NCBI RefSeq assembly: GCF_036323475.1
Contig: NZ_AP028934.1
Location: 868,001-932,000, forward strand
Reading direction: 5' to 3'
Length of the DNA stretch: 64,000 bases
DNA from: Solobacterium moorei
GTDB lineage: Bacteria; Bacillota_I; Bacilli_A; Erysipelotrichales; Erysipelotrichaceae
Shown: in pieces, positions 1 to 7,681 of the stretch
How the letters are laid out: the number at the start of each line of letters is the position of its first letter
Position numbering within the stretch: position 1 is the stretch's first letter
The notes under the pieces: generated by a model
The model's database searches: none
What the model saw: only the letters and a program-made list of their open reading frames with translations
What the model was told of the DNA's origin: nothing
Made by a program: the position numbers and the translations under genes

Positions 1-156
1 ACGTTTTGGATCTACTAACGCCAGTTTATACCCTTGTTCCATTGCTGATAAGATTAAAGCGTGAAGTGCTACACTTTTGCCACTTCCTGAACTTCCAGCG
101 ATAAGTAAATGAGTATTAATTTGTAAATTTTGATTATCATTAATTTGTAAAAACAT
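1..156 (-). CDS. FtsK/SpoIIIE-like DNA translocase, N-terminal part only
   Basis: The 52 codons from ATG at 156 run off the window edge. The protein begins almost directly with an ATPase core: AGSSGSGKSVALHAL at about residues 20-34 is a Walker A motif with the SGSGKS signature of FtsK/SpoIIIE/TcpA ATPases, followed by a LALVDPKR strand as in FtsK. Proteins of this family pump double-stranded DNA, and mobile-element versions often accompany replication or transfer genes. An AAGGAA ribosome site lies 8 bases before the start. It is the last visible gene of a leftward operon. The absence of an N-terminal membrane domain is normal for mobile-element homologues. The exact subfamily cannot be told from this fragment. 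Confidence 0.7.
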   Translation of the reverse strand, partial: MFLQINDNQNLQINTHLLIAGSSGSGKSVALHALILSAMEQGYKLALVDPKR

Positions 157-194
157 TGTAATTTATTCCTTCCATAAAAGGCGGTTTAACCGCC

Positions 195-674
195 TTATTC
201 TTCATCTTCCTTCAATGTAAATGTTCCTTTTTCGCCTTCGTCATAGTCGATAACATCGATTTCCGTTTCGTCATACCATTCTGTGCCATCGTATAATTGA
301 ATTTGATGATAATAACCGACTTCATCGAGTATATATTCCATAATCTTTGAATAAGGCGGATTTACTTTTTCAACCGCTTTATCCAGTATTTCACAATATA
401 TTTCGTTTTCGTCTGTATCTTCGTTATGTTCGGCGATTTCTTCGGCTTGCTTTCTTAAAGCTGCAACGTCAATCTTTCCAAAGTCGATACATGCTGTTTG
501 ATATATATCAAATTCCTTCATATATCTATCTTGGTATGTTCTGGTTTCGTTTAATAAGTCCATAACTGCACTTGATCCAAAAGCATAGGCCACTTTATCA
601 AATACTTTAATTTTCTGTGTATCTCTTGCTGTGAATTTAATTCCTTCGATTGTTCTTGTGTTTGTGTTTGTCAT
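195..674 (-). CDS. Hypothetical early phage protein, acidic C-terminus
   Basis: I do not recognise this 159-residue protein. It starts at the ATG at 674 behind an AAAGAGAG ribosome site. The N-terminus is rich in Thr and Asn, the middle (about 60-100) is strongly charged and probably helical, and the C-terminus (about 125-159) is very acidic (IDVIDYDEGEKG). It has no signal peptide or membrane segment. It lies between two other small unknown leftward genes and the FtsK-like gene, so an early, accessory or DNA-handling role is possible but unproven. Confidence 0.6.
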   Translation of the reverse strand: MTNTNTRTIEGIKFTARDTQKIKVFDKVAYAFGSSAVMDLLNETRTYQDRYMKEFDIYQTACIDFGKIDVAALRKQAEEIAEHNEDTDENEIYCEILDKAVEKVNPPYSKIMEYILDEVGYYHQIQLYDGTEWYDETEIDVIDYDEGEKGTFTLKEDEE

Positions 675-693
675 GTTATTTTTTTCTCTCTTT

Positions 694-1026
694 CTATTTC
701 TTGATTACCTTCAATTTCCAATTTGCTTTTATGAATAACTTAACTGTTTCGTTTAGCAATTCGTCTTTTGTATAATTTGATAACTTTTCTCTATCAACTT
801 GAGGACCTGAATAATTGCGAGTAATTAAATAGTAGATTGTTGGATTGTACTTGCCTGATTCGTTACCTTTTGGATCTCTTACATAGGTTTGAATCGAACC
901 GCTTGCATGTTGTTCAATTTGCAACGTTTCTCCCTTTTTATTTTGTTTTGTGCATTTATACCATTTAACTGCTCCGGTTGAATAGTGTAATTCTTCTAAG
1001 TATTGTAAATAATATAATTTTTTCAT
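694..1026 (-). CDS. Hypothetical early phage protein
   Basis: An unrecognised 110-residue basic protein with many Tyr and Lys residues (MKKLYYLQYLEEL at the start, KLFIKANWKLKVIKK at the end). It contains no cysteine pairs, membrane segment or recognised catalytic motif. The start at 1026 follows an AAAGAGAGAG purine tract. It is the second gene of a leftward operon with short intergenic gaps (19 and 26 bases), consistent with co-transcription with its neighbours. Confidence 0.6.
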   Translation of the reverse strand: MKKLYYLQYLEELHYSTGAVKWYKCTKQNKKGETLQIEQHASGSIQTYVRDPKGNESGKYNPTIYYLITRNYSGPQVDREKLSNYTKDELLNETVKLFIKANWKLKVIKK

Positions 1027-1052
1027 GTGTTTATCTCTCTCTTTCTTATCCT

Positions 1053-1286
1053 TTATAAGTTTTCAAATTCTGCTTTATTCAATCCGCAAAATGCTTTGAT
1101 GTGCTTTCCTGTTGTTGCGGTAAAACCAAACCATAATCGTTTTAGTTCTCCGTTCGGACTTCTTGAAATAATCGGTGTGTTGTAACTGTATAATGTTTCT
1201 GTTCCATCGTTCTCGATTCTTACTAATGCTTTGCCATAAAAACTTTTTTGGTTTTGTGTTGGTTTTAATTCGTAAATCTTAGACAT
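1053..1286 (-). CDS. Small hypothetical protein of mobile-element type
   Basis: A 77-residue protein and the first gene of the leftward operon, behind a strong AAAGGAGA ribosome site. The segments SFYGKALVRIENDGTETL, SYNTPI and RLWFGFTATTGKHIKAF look like a compact beta-rich domain. From memory, similar small proteins occur in phages and plasmids of Gram-positive bacteria, but I cannot name a function. It reads away from the control region 1287-1744, so it is probably expressed early. Confidence 0.6.
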   Translation of the reverse strand: MSKIYELKPTQNQKSFYGKALVRIENDGTETLYSYNTPIISRSPNGELKRLWFGFTATTGKHIKAFCGLNKAEFENL

Positions 1287-1326
1287 GTTTCTTTTCTCCT
1301 TTTGCCTTACTGGCTACCTTTTTATT

Positions 1327-1357
1327 ACATATATATAATAACACATATATATAATAA
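1327..1357. repeat. Tandem 15-bp repeat in control region
   Basis: ACATATATATAATAA occurs twice with a period of 16 bases (1327-1341, 1343-1357). It lies 40-70 bases upstream of the first leftward gene, where a leftward promoter would be expected. Either operator copies or promoter -10 elements would fit. Confidence 0.6.
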
Positions 1358-1687
1358 TTAAATACATTTATGTAATTATTTTATAAAATTTATAGAATTT
1401 TTTTATTATTTATATGTAATTATGAAAACTTTTTCATACTGTAATTTTTATGTGCATATAAAAAACAACATGAGATAATCACGTCTAATATATTGCGTTT
1501 GTGGTTTGCTCTGTAAATTGTGATTGTGTTCTAACGTTCAGCGATTGCATGCGTTTGGCGTTCTGATGTCTAACGATAGCGATGGAAGGTGAAGGGTACA
1601 CCCCACCCCCTGCACAGGATCAGTTCAAGGGCGGGTTAACCCCATATCCACCCAAAAAATTTTAAAAATGTTTATTACAAATATGTA

Positions 1688-1715
1688 TTGACAATAAAAA
1701 AAGCACTGCTATTAT
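1688..1715 (+). promoter_or_regulatory. Promoter of the HTH/serine recombinase operon
   Basis: TTGACA at 1688-1693 is a consensus -35 box. TATTAT at 1710-1715 gives a 16-base spacer, or ATTATA at 1711-1716 a 17-base spacer. Transcription would start about 25 bases before the GGGAG ribosome site and ATG at 1745. Confidence 0.65.
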
Positions 1716-1744
1716 ATAAGTGTAATTGCAGGGAGAAATTAAAT

Positions 1745-2014
1745 ATGAAAATGACAGAACAGGAAATGATTATCAAAGGTTTAAATGTTCGTGGTTGGTC
1801 GCAGACTGAATTAGCAAAGAGAATGGGTATGAAGGGACAGACAAATATTGCCAGATACATCTACCAAAGTAAGAACATCGGAGTAAAGAATTTTGTATCA
1901 ATCATGAACGCTATGGGATATGAAGTTATCGTCAAGGATAAGATGGCTAGTGAGAAGAATAGTGAAGAATGGCTTTTAAGTGGGAAGGAAAATGAGAAAG
2001 GAGAAACTTTATGA
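1745..2014 (+). CDS. XRE-type helix-turn-helix protein
   Basis: An 89-residue protein with an HTH of XRE/Cro type at about residues 18-40 (WSQTELAKRMGMKGQTNIARY). I chose the ATG at 1745 because a GGGAG ribosome site lies 9 bases before it and a longer reading would start inside the -35 box. It is the first gene of a five-gene overlapping operon, and its stop overlaps the next start by four bases. The segment MGYEVIVKDK resembles CGYKLIAMPK of the next gene, so the two are probably distant paralogues. Likely a DNA-binding regulator of this operon or of the divergent region; a small-terminase-like role cannot be excluded. Confidence 0.7.
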   Translation: MKMTEQEMIIKGLNVRGWSQTELAKRMGMKGQTNIARYIYQSKNIGVKNFVSIMNAMGYEVIVKDKMASEKNSEEWLLSGKENEKGETL

Positions 2015-2247
2015 ACATTAAAGAAGTATTAAAGGAAATAATGAAAGCAACAGGAATCAAGAAAGCGAACATTGCACATAGTGAGAACATATCCCCACAG
2101 TTAGTCAATTTCAGATTTACTGGTAAAGACATGGTTACTGCTAGTGCCGTACAGATGTTGCGTGGTTGTGGCTATAAGTTGATTGCGATGCCAAAAGGAG
2201 ATCCATTACCAAAGAATGCATACGAAATTAGTGGTGATAAAGAATGA
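2011..2247 (+). CDS. Small XRE-like HTH protein
   Basis: A 78-residue protein starting at ATG 2011, which overlaps the previous stop (ATGA). Residues 14-36 (GIKKANIAHSENISPQLVNF) fit a helix-turn-helix, and the C-terminal half carries the GYKLIAMPKGDPLP segment. It looks like a shorter paralogue of the HTH protein upstream and is translationally coupled to it and to the recombinase downstream. The function is inferred from fold and context: DNA binding, possibly controlling the recombinases or marking their sites. Confidence 0.6.
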   Translation: MNIKEVLKEIMKATGIKKANIAHSENISPQLVNFRFTGKDMVTASAVQMLRGCGYKLIAMPKGDPLPKNAYEISGDKE

Positions 2248-2825
2248 TTTATGGATATGCTCGTGTTAGCACAAAAGGGCAATCAATGTATGGTAATGGT
2301 TTGGAAGCACAGATAGAAGAATTGAACAAACACCATTGCGAAGTGATATTCAAAGATGTGTATAGTGGTGCGAAAAGGGATAGACCAGAGTTACAAAAGT
2401 TGCTTGATACATTACAGAGCGGTGATTATTTGTATGTTTGTAAGTTAGATCGCATTGCAAGAAGTCTCAAGGATGGATTGGAAATTATCGATACCATTGT
2501 CAATAAAGGTTGCAAGTTGAATATCTTAAATATTGGAGAGTTCAGCGACACACCAGCAGGAAGGCTTACGATTAATATTATGTTGGCTATCAGCGAGTTT
2601 GAACGAAAGATAATTCAAGAACGTACACTTGCAGGCAAGGAAATTGCGAAAGAAAACAATCCGAACTATAAAGAAGGCCGCAAACAGATACCTATCAACA
2701 AAGATAAATTCTTAGAATATAAGCAGCTAGTGGATAATAAAAAAATCTCCATGCGAAAAGCATGTAGAGAGTTGGGTATCAGCACACATAAGTATTATGC
2801 AGAAGTAGAAAGGATGGTTATATGA
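2244..2825 (+). CDS. Serine recombinase of the resolvase/invertase type
   Basis: A 193-residue protein with the full small serine recombinase layout. The catalytic Ser lies in YARVSTKGQ near residue 9, the domain continues with SGAKRDRPEL and the DRIARSLKD arginine motif, and EFERKIIQERT forms the long E-helix. The C-terminal HTH is about residues 160-185 (ISMRKACRELGISTHKYYA). Such enzymes cut and rejoin DNA through a Ser-DNA link and act in dimer resolution or inversion. It is too short to be a large serine integrase. It overlaps its neighbours by four bases on both sides. Target sites are not evident in the window. Confidence 0.9.
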   Translation: MIYGYARVSTKGQSMYGNGLEAQIEELNKHHCEVIFKDVYSGAKRDRPELQKLLDTLQSGDYLYVCKLDRIARSLKDGLEIIDTIVNKGCKLNILNIGEFSDTPAGRLTINIMLAISEFERKIIQERTLAGKEIAKENNPNYKEGRKQIPINKDKFLEYKQLVDNKKISMRKACRELGISTHKYYAEVERMVI

Positions 2826-3301
2826 AAAAGGCGATTGCATATTTAAGATTTAGTACAAAAGGACAAATAAACTTTAAAAAATACGAAGATACATCGCAAT
2901 TTATCAGAATTTCAGAGTATGCAAATAAAGAAGGCTATACCATCTTAGATACTATTATCGATACTTGTAGTGGAATGCAAAAAGGCGAAAGAAAATTGGA
3001 TGCATATATCAATGAACACAACAACAATCTCAATGGGGTAACTGTTATTGTTTCTGCATATGATAGAGTTGCTAGAGACAAAGAAATTTTGCATTATTAT
3101 TTAGAGTTATTAAGAAAATATCATATGGAACTTGTATCAACAAATGATATTTTTCCAAAAGAAACAGATTTAGACTTATGCAGTGCTATAAACAGATATT
3201 GTGCGAAAAATAATTGTACTGTAGATGAATTTATTGATGAATTTTCAAAAGGAATGGTACAAACTTCTGATGAAATATATAGAAAGGAAAACTTATGTTA
3301 A
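2822..3301 (+). CDS. Catalytic-domain-only serine recombinase homologue
   Basis: A 159-residue protein whose N-terminus matches the serine recombinase fold: AYLRFSTKGQ carries the nucleophile Ser, YIN and AYDRVARDKEI carry the downstream Arg pair. The canonical C-terminal HTH is absent; the tail (CTVDEFIDEFSKGM) is acidic and helical. It is coupled by a four-base overlap to a complete resolvase-type enzyme. It may be a divergent partner that forms mixed tetramers, a regulator, or a degenerating duplicate. The catalytic residues appear intact, so I do not call it a pseudogene. Confidence 0.7.
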   Translation: MKKAIAYLRFSTKGQINFKKYEDTSQFIRISEYANKEGYTILDTIIDTCSGMQKGERKLDAYINEHNNNLNGVTVIVSAYDRVARDKEILHYYLELLRKYHMELVSTNDIFPKETDLDLCSAINRYCAKNNCTVDEFIDEFSKGMVQTSDEIYRKENLC

Positions 3302-3483
3302 ATTTCCTATGTTTTCTAGTATTTGTAACGTTGTTTGTGTTGTATCGGATTGCTACACATGAACAAAGAATGGCTGATAAGGCCTATATGAGAGAATATA
3401 AGCGACAACGCAAGTTACAAAATAAAGTCGATAAGAAGTATAATAAACGTAAAGATAGAGATATGTATATATTTCTTGACTAA
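3295..3483 (+). CDS. Small membrane protein with basic tail
   Basis: A 62-residue protein with one N-terminal membrane helix (about residues 2-18, LNFLCFLVFVTLFVLYR) and a Lys/Arg-rich cytoplasmic tail. The ATG at 3295 has an AAAGGA ribosome site inside the previous gene. It is the last gene of the recombinase operon, followed by a terminator. The function is unknown. Confidence 0.6.
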   Translation: MLNFLCFLVFVTLFVLYRIATHEQRMADKAYMREYKRQRKLQNKVDKKYNKRKDRDMYIFLD

Positions 3484-3520
3484 TAGATGAACTATATCCA
3501 AAGGGATAATGGTAATTCCG

Positions 3521-3560
3521 AAGGGAATACACAGAAATGTGTAGTTCCCTTTTTTATTTT
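3521..3560 (+). terminator. Terminator after the recombinase operon
   Basis: The stem AAGGGAA-TACACA pairs with TGTGTA-GTTCCCTT around a GAAA loop and is followed by a run of six T. It separates the recombinase operon from the terminase gene that starts at 3575. Confidence 0.75.
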
Positions 3561-3574
3561 ACAAAGGAGACGAC

Positions 3575-5299
3575 ATGGAAATAATGAATAAAACAGACAG
3601 GATGCAAGGGATATTCAGAAATATATTAACTGTTATGGGTGATAGCAACGAATATCAACCATGTGAAGATGGACTTGCGTACCTAATGAAGATGAAAGAT
3701 GAAGGTGTTTCTAAGAATGAGCTGCACGAAAACGTATTGGACTTAATTGCAGTATCTGGAAACGTCATGCGATATGCAGTAAAACAAGAAGATTTTAACC
3801 TTGCAGAGAAATTAAGAGAACTCATTTTCAAGATGTATGTATTCGATGCACAGGATTGGTTTGATAGTTTCATGATTGCACTTGAATACGATAGAAAGCC
3901 TAGAGAGCGGTTTTACATTCCCCGTAAGAAGATACTCAAAGGCCACGTAGAAACCCTACAGAAACTGGCAGATGGAGATATACAGGAACTGTTTTTATCG
4001 CAACCACCCCGCTCGGGTAAGACCACTCTAATAATTTTCTTCATCACATGGCTTATGGGAAAGTTCCCGCAGTTTCCTAACTTGTATGTATCGTATTCAG
4101 CGATATTGACTGGTAAATTTTACGATGGTGTACAGGAAATCTTACAAGATCCACACACATATAATTGGCAAAAGATATTTCCAGATAGAGTGTTACCGAG
4201 CACTAATAACGGATTGTCGAACGCTAAGGATCAGACACTATCTGTAGATACAAAGAGACATTATCCAACACTTACTTGTCGTTCATTGTATGGAACATTG
4301 AATGGTGCATGTGACGTTGAAGGTGGAATCTTAATATCAGATGACTTGTTAAGCGGAATTGAAGAAGCACTTAACCCAGATAGACTTGAAACCGCATGGG
4401 GAAAGGTTGATAACAATATGCTTTCACGTGCAAAGCAGAGCACACGTATTTTGTGGATTGGTACTAGATGGAGCACAAAAGATCCAATCGGTAGAAGAAT
4501 GGAACTTCTAAAGACGAATGAGAAATTTAAGAATCATAAGTGGGCGGATATCAGTATTCCTGCACTCGATGAGAATGACGAAAGCAACTTTGAATATGAT
4601 TATGGAGTTGGTTTTTCTACTGAAACATACCAACAGAAACGTGCTTCCTTCGAGCAGAATGGAGATATTGAATCGTGGCTTGCACAGTATCAGCAACAAC
4701 CTATCGATAGAGAAGGAACAGTATTCAATCCTAACGATATGCAATTCTTCGATGGCACTTTACCAGACTTACCATGTGATTGGGCGTTTACGACAGTTGA
4801 CCCTGCATTTGGTGGTGGTGACTTTGTTGCCGGTCCTTTGTGTAAGGCTTATGGTGATAAGGTTTACGTTGTAGATGTCATTTACACCAATGAAGATAAG
4901 ACGATATCACAACCAATGATAGCAAGAAAAGCACTTGATAATGAAATTACAACGTTACGTGTAGAAGCTAATAAGACATTAGAAAGTTATGTTGAAGGTA
5001 TCGAAGAAGAATTAAACAAATTGAATTATAAATGCAATGTCGAAATGGTTTCTGCACCAACACTTGTTGCAAAGAACATTCGTATTTATGAGAAGAAGTC
5101 AGATATTCTTAATCATTTTGTGTTCTTGGAGAGCGGTAAGCGTTCTAAAGAATATGAACAGTTTATGCAGAATGTGTTTAGTTTCAAAGCCAACGGAAAA
5201 AATAAACATGACGATGCACCAGATAGTTTGTCAATGGCTTCTAATATGTATCAAGAGATTTTAATTCCTACAGTTGAAGTTTTTGATAGACCTTTTTGA
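3575..5299 (+). CDS. terL: Phage terminase large subunit
   Basis: A 574-residue packaging motor. The ATPase half has Walker A in SQPPRSGKTTL (about residue 144) and Walker B in GGILISDDLLSG (about 247). The nuclease half starts near residue 400 with TTVDPAFGGGDF and continues to the conserved KHDDAPDSLSMA near the C-terminus. It cuts concatemeric phage DNA and drives it into the prohead through the portal encoded next. An N-terminal extension of about 110 residues precedes the core. No small-subunit gene lies directly upstream; that partner may be one of the HTH proteins or lie elsewhere. Ribosome site AAAGGAG before ATG 3575. Confidence 0.92.
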   Translation: MEIMNKTDRMQGIFRNILTVMGDSNEYQPCEDGLAYLMKMKDEGVSKNELHENVLDLIAVSGNVMRYAVKQEDFNLAEKLRELIFKMYVFDAQDWFDSFMIALEYDRKPRERFYIPRKKILKGHVETLQKLADGDIQELFLSQPPRSGKTTLIIFFITWLMGKFPQFPNLYVSYSAILTGKFYDGVQEILQDPHTYNWQKIFPDRVLPSTNNGLSNAKDQTLSVDTKRHYPTLTCRSLYGTLNGACDVEGGILISDDLLSGIEEALNPDRLETAWGKVDNNMLSRAKQSTRILWIGTRWSTKDPIGRRMELLKTNEKFKNHKWADISIPALDENDESNFEYDYGVGFSTETYQQKRASFEQNGDIESWLAQYQQQPIDREGTVFNPNDMQFFDGTLPDLPCDWAFTTVDPAFGGGDFVAGPLCKAYGDKVYVVDVIYTNEDKTISQPMIARKALDNEITTLRVEANKTLESYVEGIEEELNKLNYKCNVEMVSAPTLVAKNIRIYEKKSDILNHFVFLESGKRSKEYEQFMQNVFSFKANGKNKHDDAPDSLSMASNMYQEILIPTVEVFDRPF

Positions 5300-5382
5300 T
5301 ATTTTAATTAAAAAGTACAACTATCCTACTTGTTTTTGAAAATAAAAATGATAGTTTGAAATTGATGAAGGGAAATTGATAG

Positions 5383-6765
5383 ATGGCTTATACAGGTAGA
5401 AAGAAAATCTTAGTAAATGCAAGTGAAATAACACAAGACAATATTGTTACATGTTTAAAGAAGGCACTTAACACTCATAAGAAAAATGCACGAGAAGAAA
5501 TCTACTTGTATAACTATTACAAAGGAAAACAACCGATTCTCAATCGCGAAAAGAAAATCAGACCTTCTATCAATAACAAGATTGTTGTAAATAAAGCAAA
5601 TGAAATTGTTTCCTTCAAAACAGGATATTTGCTATATTCACCTATTCAATATGCTTCAAGAACGAATGAACAGTCAGATGAAATCAGCACATTGAATACA
5701 TATATGGATGTGAAAAATAAAGTTACAGTCGATAAAGATGTAGTCGATTGGATGCATATATGTGGTGTTGGTGTAAAGATCCTATTGCAAAGTGATAAGG
5801 ATGATGATATTCCATTCGATTTATATAGTGCTGATCCAAGAGAAAACTTTGTTGTATACAGTTCATCACTAATTGGTGAGCCAGCACTTATGGGTGTGCG
5901 TCACTACGTAGATGTTGATGATACAGGTGTTATCAAAACAGATGTATATGAATGTTATACAAAGGATTTTTATTTCAAAATCAAAGGTGAAAAGATTGTT
6001 GATTTTACTGGAAATGCATTAAAACAAATTCCAATTATTGAATATCCGTTGAATAACGCACGTATTGGAGCGTTTGAAATCGTATTGTCACTGTTAGATG
6101 CAATCAATGTTGTGCAATCCAATAGAATTGATGGTGTTGAACAGTTTGTACAATCATTATTGCTATTCCACAATGTGGATATTGATACAGAGAAGGTCGA
6201 AACGTTAAATGAGATTGGTGCTATTAAGTTCAGAGATATCAATCCAAGCCTACAAGGTGAAATCAAATACCTTGTGTCGCAGCTTGATCAAACGAATACA
6301 CAGACGCTTATCGATGATTTGATTGATTGTGTACTTGCAATCGTTGGTATGCCACCTACAAAAAAGAGTGGGAGTTCTGCTGAAACTGGTATGGCGACCA
6401 TCATGCAAGATGGATGGTATCTTGCGGAAGCTAGAGCCAAGGATACCGAAAACTTGTTCAAGGCCAGTGAAATGAAATTGTTAAAACTTGTATCTTATAT
6501 CTGCAATAACACATCTGATTTGTCATTGGACTATAAGGATATCGATATTAAGTTCACACGTAAGAACTATGAGAATATACAGTCTAAAGTACAGGTACTT
6601 ACATCGATGCTGCAAAATGAAAAGATTGCTCCACGATTAGCGTTTGCTACATCAAACTTGTTTGTGGATAGTGAAGGAGCATGGATTGAATCTCAAGAGT
6701 ATATTCAGCAAATGAAGAATACTGAACAGGAGAAGAAAGTAAATGCAATTCAAACTAACTCCTAG
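5383..6765 (+). CDS. Phage portal protein, SPP1 Gp6-like
   Basis: A 460-residue protein of the SPP1 Gp6-type portal family. It has the NKIVVNKANEIVSFKTGYLL segment (about residues 65-85), conserved YEYPLNNARIG-like motifs (IIEYPLNNARIG), and the late GMPPTKKSGSSAETG segment typical of the family. Twelve or thirteen copies form the ring through which DNA enters the capsid. The order TerL, portal, Gp7-like, scaffold, capsid is that of SPP1-like head modules. Its 3' end overlaps a small gene by 23 bases. Confidence 0.9.
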   Translation: MAYTGRKKILVNASEITQDNIVTCLKKALNTHKKNAREEIYLYNYYKGKQPILNREKKIRPSINNKIVVNKANEIVSFKTGYLLYSPIQYASRTNEQSDEISTLNTYMDVKNKVTVDKDVVDWMHICGVGVKILLQSDKDDDIPFDLYSADPRENFVVYSSSLIGEPALMGVRHYVDVDDTGVIKTDVYECYTKDFYFKIKGEKIVDFTGNALKQIPIIEYPLNNARIGAFEIVLSLLDAINVVQSNRIDGVEQFVQSLLLFHNVDIDTEKVETLNEIGAIKFRDINPSLQGEIKYLVSQLDQTNTQTLIDDLIDCVLAIVGMPPTKKSGSSAETGMATIMQDGWYLAEARAKDTENLFKASEMKLLKLVSYICNNTSDLSLDYKDIDIKFTRKNYENIQSKVQVLTSMLQNEKIAPRLAFATSNLFVDSEGAWIESQEYIQQMKNTEQEKKVNAIQTNS

Positions 6766-6883
6766 ACAGATACAGAGAATTGAGAAGGAACTAAACAAAA
6801 GTAATATCATTGAAGTCAAGGTTGAACGCAACCAAGTTGTACTCATACAGGTATTGCGAAGATTAGTTCCAGATGAAAAATAA
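6743..6883 (+). CDS. 46-residue basic phage protein
   Basis: A short gene overlapping the portal 3' end, with a good AGGAGAAG ribosome site 8 bases before ATG 6743. The product (MQFKLTPRQIQRIEKELN at the start, then alternating charged and hydrophobic residues) looks like a small helix-strand protein. Similar tiny proteins sit behind portal genes in other Gram-positive phages, to my recollection. The function is unknown. Confidence 0.55.
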   Translation: MQFKLTPRQIQRIEKELNKSNIIEVKVERNQVVLIQVLRRLVPDEK

Positions 6884-6929
6884 ATAGATCGTTTCCAAAC
6901 GTGGAAAGGAGAAACCCAAAGGGGTATCA

Positions 6930-7550
6930 ATGTATGCATTCATGCATATTGAGATATCTCTTTTCTTTTTATTTATGCTAACCATTTTAGATTTTGACGA
7001 GATACATGCAAGCACAGAAAGAATCGTAAATGCATATCTTACTTCCAAGACATTGGAACTAAAGAAGAAGCAAGAATACATCGAGTATGAATTGTATTTA
7101 CTTCTAGGAAGTTATTACATCGATGGCTTGTACAGCACAGGACTTACAAAGGATATCGATGTTAGTTCATCCGACATGCAGTCATGTATTTACCAAAACA
7201 TTGCTGGCAAGACATTCAAAGATCGTGTTTATGAATACGTTGCAAATAACGATGTAAAAGCACTCGTTAGATTGCTCGACAGTGAAGCACACAGAATTTA
7301 TGAATCGGCAGCTTATAAGACTGCTACAGACTATCAAAAGGCAACAGGAAAAGAAGTATTTAAGGTATGGAACACACAGGGTGATTTAAAGGTACGTGAT
7401 ACTCACGAATACATTGATTCATTGGTAAAGAAGCTTGATGAACCATTCATTACTTTCGATTTAGATGAAGCACAATACCCTGGCGGATTCAGCAACGCTG
7501 AAAACAACGTGAATTGTAGATGTTGGTTAAGTTATACAACAAGTTCTTAA
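6930..7550 (+). CDS. Phage head morphogenesis protein, SPP1 Gp7-like
   Basis: A 206-residue protein of the Mu F/SPP1 Gp7 family. The diagnostic C-terminal block is present: KVWNTQGDLKVRDTHEYID, then DEAQYPGGFSNAENNVNCRC ending in the NCRCWL Cys pair. The central region (about 90-150) is helical. SPP1 Gp7 binds the portal and affects DNA entry during infection. It is about 100 residues shorter at the N-terminus than SPP1 Gp7, and the N-terminal MHIEISLFFLFMLT stretch is unusually hydrophobic, so a later start is possible. Confidence 0.8.
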   Translation: MYAFMHIEISLFFLFMLTILDFDEIHASTERIVNAYLTSKTLELKKKQEYIEYELYLLLGSYYIDGLYSTGLTKDIDVSSSDMQSCIYQNIAGKTFKDRVYEYVANNDVKALVRLLDSEAHRIYESAAYKTATDYQKATGKEVFKVWNTQGDLKVRDTHEYIDSLVKKLDEPFITFDLDEAQYPGGFSNAENNVNCRCWLSYTTSS

Positions 7551-7681
7551 CGGATAAATGGTCCGAAAAGATATGCGGAAGGGAAGTCGCAATACAAAAT
7601 TCGCACATAAAGGTAGAGAAACCTTAAATCGCAAAAATAGACAGTTAGGGAAAACTATAATCGCAGGAGAAAAAAACAAAT

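Larger units (their letters stand above)
1287..1744. promoter_or_regulatory. Divergent control region of prophage 1
   Basis: About 458 bases without a gene separate leftward and rightward operons. In order it holds a tandem repeat ACATATATATAATAA (1327-1341 and 1343-1357), a TACAT-TT-ATGTA palindrome (1364-1375), a perfect palindrome TATGAAAA-CT-TTTTCATA (1421-1438), a GC-rich tract (about 1588-1655) that stands out from the AT-rich surroundings, and the rightward promoter at 1688-1715. The repeats look like regulator-binding sites, possibly for the HTH proteins next door. The GC-rich tract could be a replication or packaging site; that is only a guess. Confidence 0.55.

Noticed and set aside
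1588-1655. Rolling-circle nick site in the GC-rich tract
   Set aside because: No match to a nick motif I know with confidence; kept only as an open possibility in the control-region finding.
1688-1744. Longer N-terminus of the first HTH protein starting at TTG 1688
   Set aside because: That start coincides with the TTGACA promoter box; the ATG at 1745 has the ribosome site.
1675-1860. Minus-strand frame of 61 codons opposite the HTH gene
   Set aside because: Shadow of the + strand gene, with no ribosome site and hydrophobic low-complexity sequence.
2822-3301. Second serine recombinase as a pseudogene
   Set aside because: The frame is intact, catalytic Ser and Arg residues are present and overlaps with neighbours are kept, so truncation alone does not prove decay.
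7551-7681. Small gene in the gap before the scaffold gene
   Set aside because: No frame of useful length with a ribosome site; only short CGCA repeats and small hairpins are present.
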